From the NCBI GenBank assembly GCA_964515335.1, contig CAZETS010000016.1, positions 15,628 to 79,627 on the forward strand: DNA of 64,000 nt. The letters run 5' to 3'. The notes under the pieces are model-generated. The model was not told the origin of the DNA and did not search any database. It saw only the letters and a program-made list of their open reading frames with translations. Shown piece after piece: positions 56,320 through 64,000 of this stretch (position 1 is the stretch's first letter; every line of letters starts with the position of its first letter). A program made the position numbers and the translations under genes. The stretch comes from TMED88 sp964515335 (lineage in GTDB: Bacteria; Myxococcota_A; UBA9160; UBA4427).

Positions 56320-57753
56320 ATGACGCTTCCCCTCGAACCGCCGATGCGCGAGCAGCCGCAGGGCGAGGAGACCGCCAGGCAACGCGCCTCGGCCGGACAG
56401 GCCGAGCAGCGCCCGCAGCCCGCCTCGCAGCGCGGCGGTCTGCGCGAAGTCTGGCAGCTCGCCTTGCCGGTGATCCTCACGCAGATCTCGATGACGACGA
56501 TGGGCGTCGTCGACAGCGCCATGGTGGGCCGGCTGGGCGCCACCGAGCTGGCGGCCACCGGCTTCGGCAGCATCTGGACCTGGACGATCTTCTGCGGGTT
56601 CATCGGCACGGCGACGGGCGTCCAGACGTTCGTCTCCCAGGACTACGGGGCCGACCAGAAGGCGCGCTGCGGCAGCTGGACGTGGCACGGCGCCTGGATC
56701 ATGGCGCCGGTCACGCTGGCTGCGGCGCTCGGGGTGATCGCCCTCGTCGAGCCGATGCTGGCGCTGCTCGCGCCGTCCGCCGAAGTGCAGCCGCTCGCGG
56801 CCAACTACATGTCGATCCGCGCGATCGGCGCCGTGGGGCTGTGCATCGCGACCGTGTTCTCGGCGTTCTTCCGCGGCATCGGCGACACGCGCACGCCGCT
56901 CTACGTCACCGTCACCGTCAACCTGCTGAACGCGGTGCTCGACTACGGGCTGATCTTCGGCCGTCTCGGCCTGCCGCAGTGGGGCGTCGCCGGCGCCGCG
57001 ACCGCCACGGCGATCGCCGAGTGGGCGTACGCCGCCATCATGATCGGCTTCTTCCTGCGACCGCGCATCCGCGCCGCCTACACGACGCGGCCCACCGCGC
57101 CGAGCTGGCAGAGTCAGCAGCGGCTGCTGCGCGTGGGGCTGCCGATCGGTGGCCAGTGGCTGCTCGAGATGGCGTCTTTCGCGGTCTTCCTGACCTTCGT
57201 GGCCCGCATGGGAGACGCCTCGATGGCCGCCAGCCAGGCGTTCATCGCGCTGCTCTCGATGTCTTTCATGCAGGCGGTGGGCATCGGGATCGCCGCGTCG
57301 ACGCTGGTGGGGCAATACATCGGCGCCCGCGACCTGGACTCGGCGGCGCGCAGCTTCTCGTCCGCGCAGAAGCTGACGGTCGTGCTGTCGGCCGTGGTCG
57401 CCCTGCTCTTCGTGGCGGTGCCCGAGACGCTGATGAGCATCTTCACCGACGACCCCGAGGTGCTCGCCCTGGGCCGGCCGCTGCTGCTCGTGGGCGCGTT
57501 CTTCCAGCTCTTCGACGCGTTCGGCATCGTGGCTGACGGCGCGCTGCGCGGCGCGGGCGACACGCGCGTGCCCTTCGTGGTGCGCTTCGTGCTGGCCTGG
57601 GGGCTGCAGCTGCCCGCCGCGTGGCTGCTCGGCGTGGCGCTCGAGGGTGGGCTGACCGGCGCGTGGATCGGCAGCGCGTTCTACGTGATGGTGCTGACGG
57701 TATTCCTGGTCTGGCGCTTCCGATCGGGCGCCTGGCAGCGGATCCGGATCTGA
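56320..57753 (+). CDS. MATE family efflux transporter
   Basis: A 477-residue inner-membrane antiporter with about 12 membrane helices. MATE features include LALPVILTQISMTTMGVVDSAMVGRLGATELAATGFG, the central loop GIGDTRTPLYVTVTVNLLNAVLDYGLIFG and the repeat in the second half FADGALRGAGDTRVPF-like (VADGALRGAGDTRVP). It should export organic cations, drugs or metabolites driven by H+ or Na+. An N-terminal Glu/Gln-rich extension of about 45 residues precedes the first helix. A terminator sits in its leader. Confidence 0.94.
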   Translation: MTLPLEPPMREQPQGEETARQRASAGQAEQRPQPASQRGGLREVWQLALPVILTQISMTTMGVVDSAMVGRLGATELAATGFGSIWTWTIFCGFIGTATGVQTFVSQDYGADQKARCGSWTWHGAWIMAPVTLAAALGVIALVEPMLALLAPSAEVQPLAANYMSIRAIGAVGLCIATVFSAFFRGIGDTRTPLYVTVTVNLLNAVLDYGLIFGRLGLPQWGVAGAATATAIAEWAYAAIMIGFFLRPRIRAAYTTRPTAPSWQSQQRLLRVGLPIGGQWLLEMASFAVFLTFVARMGDASMAASQAFIALLSMSFMQAVGIGIAASTLVGQYIGARDLDSAARSFSSAQKLTVVLSAVVALLFVAVPETLMSIFTDDPEVLALGRPLLLVGAFFQLFDAFGIVADGALRGAGDTRVPFVVRFVLAWGLQLPAAWLLGVALEGGLTGAWIGSAFYVMVLTVFLVWRFRSGAWQRIRI

Positions 57754-57819
57754 GGCCGCGGACCGATGGCCCGAACCGACCGACGACCGTGGACGAGCGG
57801 CGCGCCGGGGCGCGCGCCC

Positions 57820-58920
57820 TCACGCGTCCTTGTCGACCTCGATGAGCGCGATCACCGGCAGGTGGTCGGAGGCGCGGCGCGAGGCGGCGGTGTCGTGGGC
57901 CTCGATCTCGAGCACCTCGGCGCCCTTCGCGTAGATGCGATCGAGGGCCAGCAGCGGCCGGGCGGCGGGGAACGTGGCCGGCCATCGGGCGTTGTTGTGC
58001 CGACTGAGCGAGTCGTCGAGGTTCTGCGACGCCTTGCACTTGCGCCAGGCGTTCATGTCACCGACCAGCACGGCGGGGCCTGCGTTCAGCTGCGGGTGCT
58101 CGAGCAGCATCTGCACCTGCCGGTGCCGGGTGCGGTCGACCAGCGAGAGGTGCGTGGCCACGATGCCGAGCGACCCGTTCGGCCCCTCGAACTGCGCGGC
58201 CAGCGCGCCGCGACGCTCGATCCGCGAGTAGGAGATGTCGAGCACCGAGATGGCGGTGATCGGGTAGCGGGAGAGGATCGCGTTGCCGAGCTCGCCGCGC
58301 CGGTGCATGCGGGTGGCCGCGAAGGCGAGGTGCAGACCGAGGCTCTCGCAGAGCGCCTCGAGGGGATCGTCGCCGTCGCCGGGGCGCAGCACCTCCTGCA
58401 GGGCGATCACGTCGGCGTCGATCTCGGAGATCACGAAGCCCGCGCGAGCGGCGTCGGGACCGGCGCGGCCGTTGATGCCCGTCCAGCGGTGGACGTTGTA
58501 GCTGGCGACCCTGATCTCCTGCCCCATCGCACCCTGCGCTATCGGCACGCTGGGCGCTCGAACCAAGGACAAATGGGGCACCGGATAGGTCTGCGGCTGC
58601 ATGGCGCCGCGGGCCTGGTCACGCAGGCCGCGCATGCGCTCGACCGACTGCAGGGCGGCGGTGCGGGTGGTGGAGACGCGCTCGCGGGTGCGCCGGGCCA
58701 GCTCGCTGGCGCTCTCGCGGGCGGCCGAGACCGCCCGGGCCTCGCCCTCTCGGCTCGGGCGCCGTGCCTGCCGCTTCCGGCGGGTCGTCCCGCTGCGTCT
58801 TTGCGCCACTTCGGAGTTCTCCGCTGCCCGACGGGCACGCCAGCTTTCGATCGTCCCGATCGCAGGCGTCTCCGTCGACGCGGGCGCCCTCGGGGGGCGG
58901 CGATCGTGGTGGCTCGACAC
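57820..58920 (-). CDS. endonuclease/exonuclease/phosphatase family protein with basic N-terminal extension
   Basis: A 366-residue protein. The C-terminal 240 residues form an EEP domain: RVASYNVHRWTG, ADVIALQEVL (Glu), GDMNAWR (Asp, Asn) and a terminal SDHLPVIALIEV (Asp-His). Members cut phosphodiesters in nucleic acids, phospholipids or inositides. The N-terminal 105 residues are Arg/Ala/Ser-rich with helical stretches such as SASELARRTRERVSTTRTAAL. I chose GTG 58920, preceded by GAGGAG at 7 bases; inner starts at MQPQTYP or MGQEIRV would remove the tail. It is convergent with the MATE gene. Confidence 0.82.
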   Translation of the reverse strand: MSSHHDRRPPRAPASTETPAIGTIESWRARRAAENSEVAQRRSGTTRRKRQARRPSREGEARAVSAARESASELARRTRERVSTTRTAALQSVERMRGLRDQARGAMQPQTYPVPHLSLVRAPSVPIAQGAMGQEIRVASYNVHRWTGINGRAGPDAARAGFVISEIDADVIALQEVLRPGDGDDPLEALCESLGLHLAFAATRMHRRGELGNAILSRYPITAISVLDISYSRIERRGALAAQFEGPNGSLGIVATHLSLVDRTRHRQVQMLLEHPQLNAGPAVLVGDMNAWRKCKASQNLDDSLSRHNNARWPATFPAARPLLALDRIYAKGAEVLEIEAHDTAASRRASDHLPVIALIEVDKDA

Positions 58921-59195
58921 TCTAGCTCTCCTCGGGTGTGGGGCCTTTACGGCAAACGGCTGATCGGGCGCGTCCCGAACAGCCGTCACCGCCAACCTGA
59001 AGGGCGCCCGGCACTGTAGGCACCAGCCGTGGCGGCCGAGTTGCAACCCCACGGCAGTGCTGCGACGGCATTTCATCTTTTGATCGAAAGTGCGGTGGGT
59101 TCGTGGCCGATAAGCCAGTTCACGCCCCTGCCCGGCGACGCGACCCGCCCCGAACCGGAGGCCGGTTTGCCGCGTCGCACACAGAGAAGACAGAC

Positions 59196-60575
59196 ATGGC
59201 CCGAAAGAACAGATCTCCGCTTCCGTCCCTCGTCGAATCCACAGCGGTGCGCGACGCCGCGCGCGCGCTGATCGAAGCGGTCCGCGAGGAGGCGCCGGTT
59301 TGCGCCCTCGGCCCCAAGCAGTACGCCAAGGCGCTGCGCGACGTCGAGCGGCACCGGGGCCGGCCCCTCTTCTACCCGGTGCTCGCCGGCGGCTTCGGCC
59401 AGGGCGCCCGGGTGCAGCTCGCCGACGGCACGACCAAGCTCGACTTCATCAGCGGCATCGGGGTGTACGCGTTCGGGCACGGCGACGCCGACCTGCTCGA
59501 GCATGCGGTGGTCGCCGCGGCGTCGGACGTCCTCTACCAGGGCCACCTGGTGCCCGGCCCCGAATACGCCCGGCTGAGCCGCGCCCTGCTCCGCCACGCC
59601 GGCCCGCGCATCAAGCACGCCTGGCTGACGATGACCGGCGCCGGCGCCAACGAGAACGCGCTGAAGATGATCTACCAGAAGCGCTCGCCCGCCGACCGGG
59701 TGATCGCGTTCGAGGACGCCTTTCACGGCCGCACGCTCGCCATGACCGAGCTGACCGACCGACCGGCGTACCGCGTGGGCCTGCCCCAGCGCGGCAAGAT
59801 GCACCACGTGCCGTTCTACGACCCCGACGACGAAAACTCGACCGAGCGCACCCTCGAGGCGGTCGAGAAGATCCTCGACCGCTTCCCCGGACAGGTCGCC
59901 GCGTTCTGCATGGAGTTGGTGCAGGGCGAAGGCGGATTCCGCACGGCGCCGCGCGAGTTCTTCGCCGCGCTGATGCAGCGCTGCCACGCCGCCGGCGTCG
60001 TCGTGTGGGTCGACGAGGTGCAGACGTTCGCCCGCACCGGCGAGCTCTTCGCCTACAAGACGCTCGGCCTCGAGGAGTGGGTAGACATCGTGACGGTGGG
60101 CAAGGTGCTGCAGGGCAGCGCGACGCTCTTCACGAAGGCGCTGAACCCCAAGCCCGGCCTCGTCTCGGGCACCTTCGCGGGCAACACTGTGGGCATGGCG
60201 GTGGCGGCGCGCATCATCGAGCGGCTCGAGGACGAGGGCTACCTCGGCGCCGAGGGCCGCGTGGCCGTGCTCGGCCGCCGCATCGAGAAGCGCTTCGAGG
60301 CGCTGGCCCGGCGCATGCCGAAGGCGATCGGCCCGCAGAGCGGCGTCGGCGCCATGCAGGCCTTCGTGCCCTGGCACGGCACGCCCGACGTGGCGAGCGC
60401 CCTGCTCGAAGCGTGCTTCGACGAGGGGCTGATCCTGCTCAACACCGGCAGCCATCCCACGAAGATCCGCATGCTGCCGCCCGTCAACACGACCGACGAA
60501 GAGCTGGAAGCCGCCTTCAGCGTGCTCGAGAAGGCGCTGCGCCGCGTCGCCGAGGAGCGCGAGCTGCCGTGCTGA
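59196..60575 (+). CDS. class III aminotransferase of an arginine degradation operon
   Basis: A 459-residue PLP enzyme. GIGVYAFGHGD, MTGAGANENALKMIYQKR, EDAFHGRTLAMTELTDRP, ELVQGEGGFRTAPREFF, WVDEVQTFARTG and VTVGKVLQGSATLF with the probable Schiff-base Lys are present. It is longer than AstC and not close to it by eye. Its place immediately before astA, with a 7-base overlap, suggests that it performs the succinylornithine transaminase step or another amino transfer in arginine catabolism. ATG 59196 is preferred; GTG 59103 is an in-frame alternative. Confidence 0.85.
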   Translation: MARKNRSPLPSLVESTAVRDAARALIEAVREEAPVCALGPKQYAKALRDVERHRGRPLFYPVLAGGFGQGARVQLADGTTKLDFISGIGVYAFGHGDADLLEHAVVAAASDVLYQGHLVPGPEYARLSRALLRHAGPRIKHAWLTMTGAGANENALKMIYQKRSPADRVIAFEDAFHGRTLAMTELTDRPAYRVGLPQRGKMHHVPFYDPDDENSTERTLEAVEKILDRFPGQVAAFCMELVQGEGGFRTAPREFFAALMQRCHAAGVVVWVDEVQTFARTGELFAYKTLGLEEWVDIVTVGKVLQGSATLFTKALNPKPGLVSGTFAGNTVGMAVAARIIERLEDEGYLGAEGRVAVLGRRIEKRFEALARRMPKAIGPQSGVGAMQAFVPWHGTPDVASALLEACFDEGLILLNTGSHPTKIRMLPPVNTTDEELEAAFSVLEKALRRVAEERELPC

Positions 60576-61594
60576 TCCTGCGCCCGATCGCGGCGGGAGA
60601 TCTGGACGACCTGGTCGCGCTGGCCGGCATGCTCGACTCGATGAACCTGCCGCGCGATCCGGCCTTCCTCGAGCAGCGCATCGCCCACTCGCTGCGCACC
60701 TTCGGCGGACGCCTCGAAGGCGGCGAGCCGGGCCTCTCGGTGTTCGTCCTCGAGGACCGCGAGGTCAAGCGCTGCGTCGGCACGTCGATGATCCTCCACC
60801 AGCACGGCGTGCCGGGATCGCCCTACTACTGGCTCGAGGTGTCGAGCGAGGAGCGACGCAGCGTCGAGCTCGACCGGCGGTTCCTCCACACCCGCCTGCG
60901 GCTGCGCTCGACCGAGGATGGTCCGACCGAGGTCGGAGGTCTGATCCTCGACCCCGCCTACCGGCGCCACGGGGAGAAGTGCGGCAAGGCGCTCTCGATC
61001 GTGCGATTCGCCTACATCTCCATGCACCCCGAGCAGTTCGAGCGCGAGGTGATCGCCGAGATGCTCTCGCCCTTCGAAGCCTCGGGCGAGAACCTGCTGT
61101 GGGAGGCCTTCGGCGCACGCTTCACCGGGCTCTCGTATCGCGAGGCCGACCGGCTCTCGGCGCGCGACAAGCGCTTCATCGCCGACCTCTTCCCGCGCGA
61201 GAGCGTGTACGCGACGCTCTTCCCCGAGAAGGTCCAGCAGGCGATCGGGCAGGTGAACGAGACCGCCAAGGCCGCCGTCCGCATCCTCGAGCACATCGGC
61301 TTCCACTACCTCAACCAGGTCGACCCCTTCGACGGCGGCCCGTACTACGGCGCCTCGCGCGACGCCATCTCGTCGGTGCGCGAGCGCCGCGAGCTGGTGT
61401 TGCCGGGCACGGTGCGGGAGATGGACGCCTCGTACGAAGGACCGCTGGCGCTCGTCAGCACCGAGACCGATCTCGGCTTTCGCGCGACGGTGGTGCCGCT
61501 GGACGAGGACCTCGCCCCGATCGTCAGCGAGGATTGCCGGGACGCGCTCGGCGTGAGGGGCGGCGACCGCGTGTGCGTGACGCCGCTGCCATGA
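60569..61594 (+). CDS. astA: arginine N-succinyltransferase
   Basis: A 341-residue enzyme transferring succinyl from succinyl-CoA to arginine, the first step of the AST pathway. LILRPIAAGDLDDLVALA opens the GNAT-like fold; GTSMILHQHGVPGSPYYWLEV, TEVGGLILDPAYRRHGEKCGKALS and the later EAFGARFTGLSYREADRLSARDKRFIADLFPRE... are AstA hallmarks. GTG 60569 overlaps the aminotransferase stop by 7 bases, so translation is probably coupled. Length is as expected. It converts arginine for use as carbon and nitrogen source. Confidence 0.95.
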   Translation: MLILRPIAAGDLDDLVALAGMLDSMNLPRDPAFLEQRIAHSLRTFGGRLEGGEPGLSVFVLEDREVKRCVGTSMILHQHGVPGSPYYWLEVSSEERRSVELDRRFLHTRLRLRSTEDGPTEVGGLILDPAYRRHGEKCGKALSIVRFAYISMHPEQFEREVIAEMLSPFEASGENLLWEAFGARFTGLSYREADRLSARDKRFIADLFPRESVYATLFPEKVQQAIGQVNETAKAAVRILEHIGFHYLNQVDPFDGGPYYGASRDAISSVRERRELVLPGTVREMDASYEGPLALVSTETDLGFRATVVPLDEDLAPIVSEDCRDALGVRGGDRVCVTPLP

Positions 61595-61619
61595 CGACGA
61601 CCCGGTGCGCGAGGACGCC

Positions 61620-63065
61620 ATGAGCGGAGCCCACGCCGAGCTGGTGAGCGTGTCGCCGGCCGACGAGCGCGACTGCCTCGGCCGCTTCGCGATCGCCCGG
61701 CCCGACGCGGTGGCCGACGCCGCCGCCCGTGCGCGGGCGGCCTTCCCCGCCTGGCGCGACGCCGGCTTCGAGGCACGCGCCGCGATCATCCGCCGCTTTC
61801 GCGACCTCGCCGCCGAGCGCAGCGACGCGCTCGCGAACCTGATCGCGCGCGAGGTCGGCAAGGCGATCTGGGACGCCCGCGGCGAAGCCAGGCTCCTGCC
61901 CGCCAAGGTCGACGTGACCCTCGGCGAAGGCATGAAGACCGTCGCGCCCCTCGAAGCGGGCCCGGGTGCGCGCGCCACCTTCCATCCGCGAGGCGTACTC
62001 GCCGTGCTCGGCCCGTTCAACTTTCCCGCCCACCTCCCGAACGGCCACATCGTGCCCGCGCTCGCCACCGGCAACACCGTCGTCTTCAAGCCGAGCGAGC
62101 TCACCCCCGCCGTGGGCGCCTGGATGGCCGAGCTGTGGGCCGAGGCGGGCCTGCCGGAAGGCGTGCTGGAGATCGTGCAGGGCATGGGGGAAACGGGCGC
62201 CGCGCTCGCTGGACACGAAGACGTGGACGGCGTGCTGTTCACCGGCTCGTACGCGACCGGGCGCGCCCTGCAGGAGCTGACCCTCGACCAGCCGCGAAAG
62301 ATCCTCGCCCTCGAAATGGGCGGCAAGAACGCCGTCGTCGTCCTCGAGGACGCCGACTTGCCGCTGGCCGTCGCGGAGACCGCCCTCTCGATCGCCGTGA
62401 CGACCGGACAACGGTGCTCGTGCGCGAGCCGCCTGTTCGTACACGAGCGGGTCATCGACGCGTTCAGCGAGCAGCTCGCTTCGGTGCTGTCGCGGGTGGA
62501 GGTGGGCATGCCCCTCGACGAGGGCGTCTTCATGGGCCCGCTCGTCTCGCTCGAGGCCGCCCGCAAGGTCGAACGCTTTCGGGCGCTGGCCGAAGAGGCC
62601 GGCGGCGAGCGCATCCTGCTCGTCGATCCGGGACGACCCGCGCCGTGGGTCGGGGCCGGACTGGTGCGCTTCGCGACGGCCGCGCAGACGCACGCCTATC
62701 AACGCGAAGAGATGTTCGGGCCCGAGGCCGCCCTCTACCCGATCGGCGACCTCGACGAAGCCATCGCCGCGGTGAACGACAGCGACTACGGGCTCGTCGC
62801 CAGCGTGATGACCCGCGACCGTCACCGCTACGAACACGCAGTCGGCCGCATCCGCACCGGCCTGCTCAACTGGAACAAGGGCACCACCGGCGCGAGCGGC
62901 AAGCTGCCCTTCGGCGGCAGCGGCAAGAGCGGCAACGACCGGCCGGCCGGCATCAGCGCCGCGCTCTACTGCACCGAGCCCCAATCGCACCTCGAGAGCG
63001 AAGGCGGCTTCGACCCGCACACCCTCCCGCCCGGCATCCCGAGCCCGACCGGAGAGAACCGTTGA
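61620..63065 (+). CDS. astD: N-succinylglutamate 5-semialdehyde dehydrogenase
   Basis: A 481-residue NAD-dependent aldehyde dehydrogenase oxidising succinylglutamate semialdehyde, the fourth AST step. HPRGVLAVLGPFNFPAHLPNGHIVPALATGNTV is close to AstD; LALEMGGKNAVVVLEDAD holds the general-base Glu and TTGQRCSCASRLFVH the catalytic Cys. ATG 61620 follows GAGGAC, and GTG 61605 is in frame. It lies 25 bases after astA and overlaps the next start in TTGA. Confidence 0.93.
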   Translation: MSGAHAELVSVSPADERDCLGRFAIARPDAVADAAARARAAFPAWRDAGFEARAAIIRRFRDLAAERSDALANLIAREVGKAIWDARGEARLLPAKVDVTLGEGMKTVAPLEAGPGARATFHPRGVLAVLGPFNFPAHLPNGHIVPALATGNTVVFKPSELTPAVGAWMAELWAEAGLPEGVLEIVQGMGETGAALAGHEDVDGVLFTGSYATGRALQELTLDQPRKILALEMGGKNAVVVLEDADLPLAVAETALSIAVTTGQRCSCASRLFVHERVIDAFSEQLASVLSRVEVGMPLDEGVFMGPLVSLEAARKVERFRALAEEAGGERILLVDPGRPAPWVGAGLVRFATAAQTHAYQREEMFGPEAALYPIGDLDEAIAAVNDSDYGLVASVMTRDRHRYEHAVGRIRTGLLNWNKGTTGASGKLPFGGSGKSGNDRPAGISAALYCTEPQSHLESEGGFDPHTLPPGIPSPTGENR

Positions 63066-64000
63066 GCGACACCCCGCAGCGAACCGTCCTGATGGGCGAC
63101 CCCAGCCACTTCAGCGTGCAGGGCGGCGCCAACCCGCACACCCGCACGCGCTGGGGCACGCGTCGCTACGTCGACCGCCGGCTCGCCATCGAGCAGTGGC
63201 ACGGCCTCAAGGCCACACTGGAGGGCCTCGGCATCCGCGTGCTCGTCGTCCCGCCGGACGCCGCCCAACCGGGCCTCGTCTATCCCGCGAACGCCGGCTT
63301 CCAGAGCCGCGTCGACACGCCCGAGCCGATCGGCGACAAAGTGTTCACCCTGGCCAACCTGCTGCCGACGCGCGCCGGCGAGAAGCCCCACTACAAACGG
63401 CTCATCGAGGCCGCCGGATACCGCACCCGCGAAATCGACGGGCAATATCGATTAGAAGGCGAAGCCGACCTGTTTCCGGCGGGCGGCGTCTACCTGCTGA
63501 CGCACGGACGCATCGAGCGACAGCGCTTCGTGCCGAAGCTGGGGATACCGCCGTGGAAGCGCGTGTACGGCTTCCGCACCGATGCGCGCGTGAAGGGCAT
63601 CGTGGAGCCGATGGTGGCGCCGAGCGAGGTGGTGGTGGTCGAGCTGCTGCTCGAGGCCCACTACCACGGAGACACGGCCCTGTGTGCGTTCGGGCCTGAC
63701 CGGCGTTACCTGCTGGCGTACCGGGACGGCATCGAGCCCGGAGCGTGGAAGCAGCTGGCAGACCGCTTCGGCGACCGGCTAATCGAAATCGACCCGCCCG
63801 ACGCCCGACGCTACGCGGCGAACAGCTTCACCTACACCTCGGGCCAAACGAGCGTGCTCGTGATGCCCGAAGGCGTATCACGCGGCCTTCAGGACGCGGT
63901 GCGGGACCGGGGCGTGGAACCGGTGCTCGTCGACGTCTCCGAGTTCCTGAAGAAGGGCGGCGGGAGCGTGAAGTGCATGATCGGGGATCTGGGGGTGGTG
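63062..64000 (+). CDS. amidinotransferase/dimethylargininase-like hydrolase, partial
   Basis: The first 313 codons of a guanidine-modifying enzyme are present; the end is beyond the window. LMGDPSHFSV, YPANAGF, LEAHYHGDTALC with the His and KGGGSVKCMIGDLG with the catalytic Cys near the C-terminus match the dimethylargininase/amidinotransferase fold. The protein is nearly complete. It occupies the position of AstB, which belongs to the same superfamily, yet it does not begin like AstB. It could hydrolyse succinylarginine or arginine itself. TTG 63062 overlaps the astD stop and follows GGAGAG. Confidence 0.88.
   Translation, partial: MSDTPQRTVLMGDPSHFSVQGGANPHTRTRWGTRRYVDRRLAIEQWHGLKATLEGLGIRVLVVPPDAAQPGLVYPANAGFQSRVDTPEPIGDKVFTLANLLPTRAGEKPHYKRLIEAAGYRTREIDGQYRLEGEADLFPAGGVYLLTHGRIERQRFVPKLGIPPWKRVYGFRTDARVKGIVEPMVAPSEVVVVELLLEAHYHGDTALCAFGPDRRYLLAYRDGIEPGAWKQLADRFGDRLIEIDPPDARRYAANSFTYTSGQTSVLVMPEGVSRGLQDAVRDRGVEPVLVDVSEFLKKGGGSVKCMIGDLGVV

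Overview
The window is about 70% GC by eye, densely coded, and has long spurious open frames antisense to nearly every gene. A Kdo-8-phosphate synthase points to a Gram-negative envelope. Many lipoproteins or secreted proteins, several fatty-acid-type enzymes (acyl-CoA dehydrogenase, enoyl-CoA hydratase, SDRs), an LLM flavin enzyme, an FHA-GAF-cyclase, sigma-54 promoters and a bacterial DNA topoisomerase VI suggest a Myxococcota/deltaproteobacteria-like soil or marine bacterium. This is inferred from gene content. No rRNA, tRNA, CRISPR array, insertion sequence or prophage was recognised, so this looks like ordinary chromosome.

Layout. 1-5.6 kb: a partial isocitrate lyase/PEP mutase family gene; asd behind what looks like a complete threonine attenuator (Thr-rich leader peptide, antiterminator, terminator); a DUF4404 gene; an LLM oxidoreductase; and an amt-glnK ammonium operon with a perfect sigma-54 promoter. 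5.6-17.4 kb: single genes and pairs (quinone oxidoreductase, TraB/GumN lipoprotein with gamma carbonic anhydrase, TetR, an E2-like acyltransferase without the catalytic His, GNAT, adenylate cyclase, DUF4336, class III aminotransferase, enoyl-CoA hydratase, SGNH protein, glutaredoxin-like protein). 17.4-20 kb: a tiny gene with a sigma-54-like promoter, an internally shortened RND adaptor and an acyl-CoA dehydrogenase. 20.1-24.7 kb: kdsA followed by two SDRs, a potassium channel and an aldehyde dehydrogenase, closely packed with ATGA overlaps. 24.7-30.6 kb: murQ facing mutS2, then DUF924, SDR and exonuclease III. 30.6-38 kb: an FAD amine oxidase-like protein, a GH36-HAD fusion divergent from a homocysteine methyltransferase, and a GH20 hexosaminidase-like gene. 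38-42.5 kb: folC, a Cys-rich small protein, an NRDE protein and a patatin. 42.9-46.6 kb: secreted proteins (Ca-binding repeats, VWA, M28-like).

46.9-53.4 kb holds comM, then a 101-residue gene with a near-consensus sigma-54 promoter, then topoisomerase VI B and A, both with long Lys/Ala/Arg-rich N-terminal tails, then rmlA and an rmlC stump. 53.4-59 kb: a Fur-family regulator, phosphatase and zinc-ribbon operon, a MATE exporter behind a terminator-containing leader, and a nuclease-like EEP protein. The window ends in an arginine succinyltransferase-type operon (aminotransferase, astA, astD, and an amidinotransferase-fold enzyme in place of astB), whose last gene runs off the end.

The strongest observations are the asd attenuator, the basic-tailed topoisomerase VI next to a sigma-54-driven small gene with a relative 31 kb away, the GH36-HAD fusion and the arginine-degradation variant.
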